Translations under genes and position numbers: made by a program
Source: Acidobacteriota bacterium
Lineage (GTDB): Bacteria > Acidobacteriota > Thermoanaerobaculia > Thermoanaerobaculales > Thermoanaerobaculaceae
Direction: 5' to 3'
NCBI GenBank assembly: GCA_021782525.1
Contig: JAJXUY010000121.1
Coordinates: forward strand, 1-5,868
Length of the DNA: 5,868 nucleotides
The notes under the pieces: generated by a model
Seen by the model: only the letters and a program-made list of their open reading frames with translations
What the model was told of the DNA's origin: nothing
Database searches by the model: none
Shown here: positions 1-5,329 of the stretch, one piece after another
Position numbering within the stretch: position 1 is the stretch's first letter
Layout of the letters: the number at the start of each line of letters is the position of its first letter

Positions 1-7
1 CCAGGCC

Positions 8-1801
8 TCATGACCGGTCCTCGGGATGGACCGAGGCCTTCACCAGCGCGTAGCCCGCCTGGTTGGTCAGCTCGTCGCGCACCCCGACCGAGATCCGGTA
101 GCGACCCGGGTTGACCAGCAGCGAGGTCGAGATCGTCATCCGCTCGCGGTGCGACTTGTCGTAATCGGCCGCCCGGATGCGGACCGGGTGCTCCGTCTGT
201 TGAATGTCGGACTGCTTTCCCTCGTCGTCGCGAGCCGCGTAGTACACCATCACGTAGCCGACCAGGTCGTCCCCGTCGGGGATCAGCGCGATCTTGTCGA
301 ACGGCACCGTGACCTCGACCGGAACCGTCCAGCGCCCGTTGTCGGCGGGCGCCGGGGTGCCGGCCGTGAGCTCGATGCCGAGCGGGTTGTCGTTGAGGTC
401 GAACGCAAGGCCGCTGATCACCCTGTCGGCGATGCGGGTGGGAAGCGACTTCTCGATGAACGTGCGCCGGTACACGAGCTTGTACTCGGGGTGCGTCTTG
501 AGCTTGACCTCGATCCGGTGCAGCCGGTCCTCACCGGAGGGAACGAGGCGGTACCCGAGCGAGTAATAGGTTTCCATGTCGGTCGCGATCTTCTCGAGGC
601 CGGGCGTGGGGTCGTTGGCGTTGAGGATCGCGATCCCCCCCGTGCGATCCGCCATGTAGACGAGCGAGTCCTGGAAGTTCCTGGTGGTGACCGACGCCAC
701 GATGGCGGACCGCGCCTGGCGGTTCTCCGCCTCGATCCCGAGGTCGGACTGCAGCCCCCTGGCATCGATCGTGTACAACGTCACGCCCGCGGCCGTGGCC
801 GTTCTGACCAGGCTGGCGAACAGGTCGGTGGAGTCGAACTCGCGAGCCTCGGTGATCACGTTCGGCGTGTTGAACGCGTCCTGGATCGCGTAGAACAACT
901 CCTCGCCCGGGGTCAGCGGCAGCCCGTCCGAGAGGTAGATGACCGCCTTCCGCCCCGGCAGGCCGCCCATCATCGTCACCAGGTCCTGCAGCGTCCGCAC
1001 GGTGAACGTGAGGTCGTTCCGCTGCTCGCGGGCGAAGCTGCGCGCCTGGTCGACGGCCTGGGAGTAGGCGTTGCCGTCGCCGCCGGAGCCGCCGCTGTTC
1101 TGGATCGAGTTGTCGGCGATGAAGTCCTCGACCCGCTGGCGGCTGCTCTGCATGTCCGAGCGTCCGCCCACGTACTTGCGCACCGATTGCAACGCCGCCG
1201 CGATCTCCTCGGGGTCCGAGGTGAACGGCTGCAGGATCTTCATGCTGCGCTGGTAGGAGACCACCATCGCCTGGTCGGGCGGCGCCAGGTTGGCCCGTAT
1301 CCAGTCGGCCATCTTGGTCAGGACCCGGTTGCGGTCGAACGGCATGATGTTCTCGTTGTCGACGTACAGGGCGATGAAGCGCGGCTCGCGCTGGGCCGTT
1401 TCCACTGCCGCCGCGGCGGGCGTCGGAGAAGGCTGCGCGGGCGTTGCCGCGGGGGTGACGGGAAGTGGGGTCGGCGACGGCGAGGCGGACGCCGGATTCC
1501 TCCGGACGAACGTCGCGAAGTTCGTCAGCGGCTGCGGCTTGCCGTCCTGGAAGACCTCGAAGTCGTCCTTCGTCAGGCCGAGCACCGGCCCCTTCTTGTC
1601 GGTGACCGAGACGTCGACGTTGACGACGGTCAGCTCGGAGACGTCGAGGAAGCGCAGCCCGCCGATCTGATGGGCGGGGGCCTTGGCGGCCGGCGGCTTG
1701 TCGACGGGCGCAGGCGCGGCCGGAGGCGCCTCCTGCGCCAGCGTCACCGCGGCCAGCAAGAGGAATGGGACGTTCAGCAGCGACCTCGCGCGGTTGTTCA
1801 A
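8..1801 (-). CDS. Secreted VWFA-related (Acidobacterial-type) domain protein
   Basis: Predicted exported protein of 597 residues whose cellular role is unknown. Residues 1-22 look like a Sec signal peptide: Arg near the N-terminus, a hydrophobic stretch from about residue 8 (LLNVPFLLLAAVTLA), and likely cleavage before Gln23. There is no lipobox, and the whole protein has no cysteine, which suits an extracytoplasmic location. Two Pro/Ala/Ser-rich linkers (about 23-44 and 101-137) flank a small domain with the motif VTDKKGPVLGLTKDDFEVFQ at 66-85, the N-terminal hallmark of VWFA-related Acidobacterial proteins (TIGR03436-type). The VWA-like fold follows at about 140-450, with strands FIALYVD and KAVIYLSDGLPL (285-296) and the segment YYSLGYR (412-418). 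The usual MIDAS DxSxS is replaced by VDNEN (147-151). A Gly/Ser-rich insert lies at 235-244. Residues about 455-597 form a beta-rich C-terminal region I do not recognise. The start is TTG, chosen because GGAGGA lies just upstream and the signal peptide begins there. The gene lies 75 bases downstream of priA on the same strand but has its own promoter-like sequence. Confidence 0.88.
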   Translation of the reverse strand: MNNRARSLLNVPFLLLAAVTLAQEAPPAAPAPVDKPPAAKAPAHQIGGLRFLDVSELTVVNVDVSVTDKKGPVLGLTKDDFEVFQDGKPQPLTNFATFVRRNPASASPSPTPLPVTPAATPAQPSPTPAAAAVETAQREPRFIALYVDNENIMPFDRNRVLTKMADWIRANLAPPDQAMVVSYQRSMKILQPFTSDPEEIAAALQSVRKYVGGRSDMQSSRQRVEDFIADNSIQNSGGSGGDGNAYSQAVDQARSFAREQRNDLTFTVRTLQDLVTMMGGLPGRKAVIYLSDGLPLTPGEELFYAIQDAFNTPNVITEAREFDSTDLFASLVRTATAAGVTLYTIDARGLQSDLGIEAENRQARSAIVASVTTRNFQDSLVYMADRTGGIAILNANDPTPGLEKIATDMETYYSLGYRLVPSGEDRLHRIEVKLKTHPEYKLVYRRTFIEKSLPTRIADRVISGLAFDLNDNPLGIELTAGTPAPADNGRWTVPVEVTVPFDKIALIPDGDDLVGYVMVYYAARDDEGKQSDIQQTEHPVRIRAADYDKSHRERMTISTSLLVNPGRYRISVGVRDELTNQAGYALVKASVHPEDRS

Positions 1802-1805
1802 GCGG

Positions 1806-1811
1806 TCCTCC
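1806..1811 (-). promoter_or_regulatory. Strong Shine-Dalgarno that fixes the TTG start of the VWFA gene
   Basis: On the minus strand the bases read GGAGGA followed by CCGC and then the TTG start codon. This is a near-perfect anti-16S match at acceptable spacing. It supports a non-ATG start at 1801, and it is the only clear Shine-Dalgarno in front of the complete genes of this window. Confidence 0.75.
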
Positions 1812-1818
1812 AGCGCCC

Positions 1819-1829
1819 CGAGTGTAGCA
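1819..1829 (-). promoter_or_regulatory. Putative extended -10 promoter of the VWFA gene
   Basis: On the minus strand the bases read TGCTACACTCG, an extended -10 (TG-N-TACACT; the hexamer matches TATAAT at four of six positions). Transcription starting six to seven bases beyond it, near 1814, would give a leader of about 13 bases containing the GGAGGA site. No -35-like hexamer is present at 17 bases, as is common for extended -10 promoters. The same 11-base pattern, with one base changed, occurs at 4310-4320 on the plus strand. The call rests on motif reading only. Confidence 0.45.
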
Positions 1830-1860
1830 AAGGGCGCACCGCCGCCGTCCGCCGCGCCGC

Positions 1861-1875
1861 CGGAGGGCAGCTCCG
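1861..1875 (-). terminator. Weak hairpin just after the priA stop codon
   Basis: CGGAG and CTCCG can pair around a five-base loop immediately downstream of the priA stop. There is no T-tract after it and the stem is only five base pairs, so intrinsic termination is doubtful. Read-through from priA into the VWFA gene is possible. It is listed only because it is the sole hairpin-like element I noticed in this 75-base gap. Confidence 0.15.
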
Positions 1876-1876
1876 T

Positions 1877-4300
1877 CTAGACCGTGCTCTGCGGATCCAC
1901 GTCGACGACCCGGTGGACGCCGGACGGCAGCGGGAGGGCCACGATCGCGGCCAACGCGGCGCGCAGCGGCCCGCGCGCCGGGGCGAGCAGCAGCATCTGC
2001 ACCCGCCAGCGCCCGCGCAGCCGCGCCAGCGGCGCCGGCGCCGGCCCGATCACCCGCAGCGACTCCGGCACGGGCTCCAGTGCCCGCACCGCCGCCCGCG
2101 CCGCGGCGGCCGCGGCACCCTCGCTCGCCGACTCGTAGCGGACGAGCGCCAGGCGCGCCGCCGGCGGATAGCGGAACGCCCGCCGGTACCGCAACTCCTC
2201 CCGCACGAACCCGGCGAGGTCGTGGGCGAGTACGGCGCGAATCGCGTGGTGGTCGGGGTGGTACGTCTGGATCACCACCGTCCCCGCCCGCGCGCCGCGC
2301 CCGGCGCGACCGGCGACCTGCGTGAGCATCTGGAACGTGCGCTCGGCGCCGCGAAAGTCCGGAAAACCGAGAAGGTTGTCGGCGTTGACGACGCCGGTCA
2401 GCGTCACCGCCGGAAAGTGGTGTCCTTTCGAGACCATCTGCGTCCCGACCAGGACCCGGCTCGCGCCGGCGGCGAAGCGCTCGAGCGTCGCGAGCAGCTG
2501 CGCCGGGGAGCGGGCCGTGTCCCGGTCGAGGATGTCGACCTCGACGTCGGGGTGCAACCCGCGGACGAGCGCCGCGATCTTCTCGGTCCCGGCGCCGACG
2601 TGGTCGAGCAGCTCGCCGCCGCACCGCGCGCAGCGCTGCGGGATCGCGTGGCGGAAGCCGCAGTAGTGGCAGACCACGGCCTCCTGACGCCGGTGGACGG
2701 TCATCGGGATCGAGCAGTCGTGGCACGAGGCCATGTGTCCGCAGTCGCGGCAGAGCAGGACCGGCGCCCAGCCGCGCCGGTTGACCAGGAGGATCGCCTG
2801 CTCCCCGCGCGCGAGCGCCTGGCCCAGGAGCTCGCGCAGCCGGCGCGACAGGAAGCGCTGGCCGTGCTCCCCGGGCTCCGGCGGCTCGTCCTTGAGGTCC
2901 ACGATCTCGACCTCGGGCAGCCTCCCGCCGGCCACCCGGTCGGGCAGATCGAGGACCTCGATCCTCCCCCGCTCGGCCATCGCGAGCGTCTCCAGCGACG
3001 GGGTCGCCGAGGCCAGCACGAGCGGGACGCCCGCGCGCTGCGCCAGCGCGATCGCGAGGTCGCGGGCGTGGTAGCGCGGCTCCTCCTCCTGCTTGTAGGA
3101 GGCGTCCTGCTCCTCGTCGATCACGATCGCGCCCAGCCGCGGCAGCGGGGCCCACAACGCCGACCGCGGCCCGGCCACGACGTCGACCAGGCCGCGCCGG
3201 GCGCGCTCCCACGCCTCGGCGCGTTCGCCTTCGGCCATCGACGAGTGCAACACCGCGACGCGTCCGCCGAAATCGCGGGCGAGCTGCCCGGCGAGCGCGG
3301 GCGTCAGGGCGATCTCCGGCACCAGCATCAGCGTCTGCAGGCCACGGGCCGCCGCCGCCGCCGCCAGCCGCAGGTAGACCTCGGTCTTCCCCGAGCCGGT
3401 GACCCCCTGGAGGAGGAACACCCGGAACGCTCCGCCACCCACCGCCGCGGCCAACACCGCGAGGGCCGCGCTCTGGTGGTCGCTCAGCGAGGCGGGGGCG
3501 GGCGGCGCCGTCAGCTCCCAGCGCCGGACCGGCCGCTGGCTCGCCTGGCGGAACCGCCGCAGCACGCCCTTGCGCACCAGCTCGCTCACGACTCCGGCCG
3601 AGCAACGGCACGCGCTCAGCAACTCCCCTTCCAGTGCCGGCCGCCCGAGATCCGCGAGCCAGGCGACGACCCGCGCCTGCGCCGGGGCGGATCCCACCCG
3701 CCGGGCGCGCTCCTCCGGCGTCACGTCGGCGAGCACGACCGCCGCGACCGAGGCGCCCGGCGGGGTGCCGGCGCCGCGCTCGACGACCCGCACCGCATGC
3801 CGGCGGGCGAGCTCGGGGAGGAGCTCACCGAGCTCGGTCGCGGACCACCCCTCGGACCGCAACCGCGCCAGCGAGATCCGCCCGGCGGCGAGAACACGCT
3901 CGATCAGGAGCTTGTCGCGGCCCCGGGCGGCGGCAGCGAGCTCGCTCGCGCGCGGCCCGGCGTGCACGATAGGAGGCGGCAGACGCAAGAGCGCGGGCGG
4001 CAGCGCCGCGCGCACCACGCTCCCGATCGGCGCGACGTAGTACTCGGCGGCGAACCGGACGAGGTCGAGGACGCGGTCGGGGATGATCGGCGCCGGGTCG
4101 AGGACCTCCTCGACCGGGAGCACCCGATCCGGCGGGCAGCCCGGGTCGGACGTGACCTCGACCACCACCCCGATGCGCGCCTGGCCGCGCAGTCGGACGC
4201 GGGCGCGGACGCCCGGCACCGCGACCCCAACGAGCGCCTCCGGGATGCGGTACGTGAGCGCGTCGGGGAGCGCTGAGGGAAAGGCGATCCGAGCGAACAC
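1877..4300 (-). CDS. priA: Primosomal protein N' (replication restart helicase PriA)
   Basis: ATP-dependent 3'-5' DNA helicase that recognises stalled or collapsed replication forks and starts reloading of the replicative helicase. It is cytoplasmic and acts on DNA. At 807 residues it is somewhat longer than E. coli PriA. The N-terminal 3'-end-binding domain (about 1-105) begins with FARIAFPSALPDALTYRIPE right at the start, so no longer N-terminus is needed. A winged-helix region follows at about 200-260. The helicase core shows Walker A GVTGSGKT (299-306), motif II DEEQ (395-398), SATPS (431-435), VNRRG (506-510), VLVGTQMVSKGHHFP (616-630) and QVAGRAGRG (661-669). Eight cysteines in four CxxC pairs (517/520, 526/529, 544/547, 557/560) form the two-zinc module. 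Motif II has Gln where E. coli PriA has His. The start is GTG and no Shine-Dalgarno precedes it. Its start region is shared with the divergent 90-residue ORF. The product assignment is secure. Confidence 0.98.
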   Translation of the reverse strand: MFARIAFPSALPDALTYRIPEALVGVAVPGVRARVRLRGQARIGVVVEVTSDPGCPPDRVLPVEEVLDPAPIIPDRVLDLVRFAAEYYVAPIGSVVRAALPPALLRLPPPIVHAGPRASELAAAARGRDKLLIERVLAAGRISLARLRSEGWSATELGELLPELARRHAVRVVERGAGTPPGASVAAVVLADVTPEERARRVGSAPAQARVVAWLADLGRPALEGELLSACRCSAGVVSELVRKGVLRRFRQASQRPVRRWELTAPPAPASLSDHQSAALAVLAAAVGGGAFRVFLLQGVTGSGKTEVYLRLAAAAAARGLQTLMLVPEIALTPALAGQLARDFGGRVAVLHSSMAEGERAEAWERARRGLVDVVAGPRSALWAPLPRLGAIVIDEEQDASYKQEEEPRYHARDLAIALAQRAGVPLVLASATPSLETLAMAERGRIEVLDLPDRVAGGRLPEVEIVDLKDEPPEPGEHGQRFLSRRLRELLGQALARGEQAILLVNRRGWAPVLLCRDCGHMASCHDCSIPMTVHRRQEAVVCHYCGFRHAIPQRCARCGGELLDHVGAGTEKIAALVRGLHPDVEVDILDRDTARSPAQLLATLERFAAGASRVLVGTQMVSKGHHFPAVTLTGVVNADNLLGFPDFRGAERTFQMLTQVAGRAGRGARAGTVVIQTYHPDHHAIRAVLAHDLAGFVREELRYRRAFRYPPAARLALVRYESASEGAAAAAARAAVRALEPVPESLRVIGPAPAPLARLRGRWRVQMLLLAPARGPLRAALAAIVALPLPSGVHRVVDVDPQSTV

Positions 4301-4308
4301 CGGCGCCG

Positions 4309-4314
4309 ATGATA
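4309..4314 (-). promoter_or_regulatory. Putative -10 element of priA
   Basis: On the minus strand the bases read TATCAT, matching TATAAT at five of six positions. Eight bases separate it from the GTG start, so transcription would begin about zero to two bases before the start codon, giving a leaderless or nearly leaderless mRNA. No -35 hexamer is visible at the usual distance. It overlaps the divergent -10 element on the plus strand. Confidence 0.4.
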
Positions 4315-4318
4315 CACT
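4310..4318 (+). promoter_or_regulatory. Putative extended -10 of the 90-residue ORF
   Basis: TGATACACT is an extended -10 (TG-N-TACACT). Exactly six bases (CGCGCG) lie between the hexamer and the ATG at 4325, placing the expected +1 on the A of the start codon. There is no room for, and no sign of, a Shine-Dalgarno. The element overlaps TATCAT for priA on the other strand, so the two promoters probably compete for polymerase. Confidence 0.45.
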
Positions 4319-4324
4319 CGCGCG

Positions 4325-4597
4325 ATGGTGGACGCGGCCGAGCTCGAACGCTGGCGCGCCGTGCTCGCGCGGCTGCGGCGGGGTCCGGCGCCACAGGGGG
4401 AGGAGTTCGAGCTCTGCCGCGAGGTGATCGCGGCCGCCCCGGGCACCGCCGAGGGGCGCACCGCCGCGCGAACCCTGCTCGAGGGCGCGATGGCCGACGC
4501 CGCGACCAGCATCGCCGACGCCCAGGAGATCATGCGCCTGCTCAAGGCCGCTGGCCGGGGCGACCTCGATCTCGCGGACATCCTCCCATCGCGCTGA
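4325..4597 (+). CDS. Small helical protein of unknown function (90 residues)
   Basis: I do not recognise this protein. It is cytoplasmic by appearance, with no signal peptide or membrane segment. It is slightly acidic (15 Asp/Glu against 12 Lys/Arg), has a single Cys (31) and a single Trp (10), and is rich in Ala, Leu, Arg and Glu. The pattern suggests three helices at about 3-19, 25-38 and 46-77, with a short tail ending DLADILPSR. That it is a real gene is supported by codon use: only about seven of 90 sense codons end in A or T, matching the strong GC3 bias expected in this genome. The ATG follows an extended -10 by six bases, and GTG at 4328 is a possible alternative start. It is divergent from priA with a 24-base gap and is followed 90 bases later by the TetR gene on the same strand. 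The neighbours do not reveal its job. Confidence 0.7.
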   Translation: MVDAAELERWRAVLARLRRGPAPQGEEFELCREVIAAAPGTAEGRTAARTLLEGAMADAATSIADAQEIMRLLKAAGRGDLDLADILPSR

Positions 4598-4625
4598 GCG
4601 CCGCGCATACCGAGTTAGCGAGCCT

Positions 4626-4639
4626 TGCCAAATTTGACA
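4626..4639 (+). promoter_or_regulatory. Candidate TetR operator (imperfect palindrome)
   Basis: TGCCAAATTTGACA is a 14-base inverted repeat with six of seven pairs matching around a perfect CAAATTTG core. It lies about 50 bases upstream of the TetR start and contains a perfect TTGACA (4634-4639), so a bound repressor could block polymerase. Autoregulation through a palindrome close to the gene is common for TetR-family proteins. Binding here is an inference. Confidence 0.35.
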
Positions 4640-4652
4640 TTTTCATGATTCA

Positions 4653-4681
4653 TTGCCGTTTTACTCATTTTAGTGTATCTT
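4653..4681 (+). promoter_or_regulatory. Putative promoter of the TetR gene
   Basis: TTGCCG (4653-4658) and TATCTT (4676-4681) are separated by 17 bases and each match the sigma-70 consensus at four of six positions. Six bases separate the -10 from ATG 4688, so +1 would fall on the start codon. A perfect TTGACA at 4634-4639 is an alternative -35, but the best hexamer downstream of it is TTTACT at 4660-4665, with a poor 20-base spacer. The surrounding bases 4621-4680 are 40/60 A+T, in strong contrast to the flanking genes. Confidence 0.4.
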
Positions 4682-4687
4682 GCGAAC

Positions 4688-5290
4688 ATGAGCGATCACG
4701 CCGCCCGCGAGGACGCCATCGTGGCCACCGCGCTCGACCTCGCCGAGGTGCGCGGCATCAGCGGGATCACCACCGCGGCGCTGGCGCGGCGCCTCGAATT
4801 CACCGAGGCCGCGCTGTACCGCTACTTCCCGAGCAAGGGCGCGATCATCGCGGCGACGCTGCACCACCTCGGCACCAGGCTGTTCGCGACGATGATGCTG
4901 GAGCTCATGCCGGAGGCGGTGGGCCACGGCCACGCGGCGGCGCAGCAGCTCGAGCGGCACGTTCAGCGGTTCGCCCTGCGCAACGGCCTGCTGGTCGAGC
5001 TGCTGCTCTCGGCCGCGGCCGGGCACGAGGAGGAGCTCCAGGCGACCGGTCACGACTTCCTGCACAGCTACGCGGAGCGGATGGCCGAGTACTTCCGCCA
5101 GTTACAGGAGCTCGGCCAGATCGCCACCGTCGTGCCGCCGGGCGAGTTGGCGCGCCTCTGGATCTGCCAGCTGATCGGCGGGTTCGTGACCGCGCGCCTG
5201 GCCCGCGAGACGTGGGACCCGGGGCGGCAGCCGGGCCTGCAGGCGTTCATCGCCGGCCTGCACGCCGTCCTCGCCCCCATCCGCGCCTGA
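4688..5290 (+). CDS. TetR/AcrR-family transcriptional regulator
   Basis: DNA-binding repressor of 200 residues, a typical size for the family. The N-terminal three-helix DNA-binding domain covers about residues 7-53. Its helix-turn-helix ITTAALARRLEFTEAALYRY (27-46), followed by FPSKGAII, carries the family signature of alternating LA, EAALYRYFPSK and a following helix. Residues about 60-195 are helical and should form the ligand-binding and dimerisation domain. That part is not conserved enough to name a ligand. ATG 4688 is preferred because a -10-like TATCTT ends six bases before it. GTG 4673 is an in-frame alternative adding five residues (start codon then YLAN), but it also lacks a Shine-Dalgarno and would lie upstream of the predicted transcription start. 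The gene has no divergent partner: upstream is the same-strand 90-residue ORF and downstream is convergent pepT. It is likely autoregulatory or controls distant genes. Confidence 0.92.
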   Translation: MSDHAAREDAIVATALDLAEVRGISGITTAALARRLEFTEAALYRYFPSKGAIIAATLHHLGTRLFATMMLELMPEAVGHGHAAAQQLERHVQRFALRNGLLVELLLSAAAGHEEELQATGHDFLHSYAERMAEYFRQLQELGQIATVVPPGELARLWICQLIGGFVTARLARETWDPGRQPGLQAFIAGLHAVLAPIRA

Positions 5291-5292
5291 CC

Positions 5293-5311
5293 GCGGTCGG
5301 CGCCGGACCGC
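5293..5311. terminator. Hairpin in the convergent TetR-pepT gap
   Basis: GCGGTC (5293-5298) pairs perfectly with GACCGC (5306-5311) around a seven-base loop, starting three bases after the TetR stop. No T-tract follows on either strand, so this is at best a non-canonical terminator. Position between two converging genes is the main support. Confidence 0.35.
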
Positions 5312-5313
5312 TG

Positions 5314-5329
5314 CGGCCTCACGAGGCCG
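5314..5329. terminator. Second hairpin overlapping the pepT stop
   Basis: CGGCCTC (5314-5320) and GAGGCCG (5323-5329) form a seven-base perfect inverted repeat with only two bases between, effectively a six-pair stem with a four-base loop. It covers the pepT stop codon and the last codons and has no T-tract. With the hairpin at 5293-5311 it could make a bidirectional barrier to transcription. Confidence 0.3.

Noticed and set aside
531..3611. A 1026-codon open frame on the minus strand in another frame across the priA and VWFA genes
   Set aside because: The translation is almost entirely Arg, Ala, Gly and Pro and is a frame-shifted shadow of the two real genes.
26..4276. A 1416-codon open frame on the plus strand, antisense to the VWFA and priA genes
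   Set aside because: It is Arg/Gly/His/Asp-rich low-complexity translation with no recognisable domain, and it covers two well-supported genes. Long antisense frames without stops are expected at this GC content.
4591..4601. GCGC-TGA-GCGC hairpin over the stop codon of the 90-residue ORF as a terminator
   Set aside because: It has only four base pairs with a three-base loop and no T-tract, so it is too weak to support.
4673..4687. GTG 4673 as the start of the TetR protein
   Set aside because: It adds only five non-conserved residues, has no Shine-Dalgarno, and overlaps the predicted -10 region. ATG 4688 fits the promoter spacing better. This is not fully excluded.
4670..5065. A 131-codon minus-strand frame opposite the TetR gene
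   Set aside because: The TetR helix-turn-helix is unambiguous on the plus strand, and the antisense translation is Arg/Gln/Val-rich with no family resemblance.
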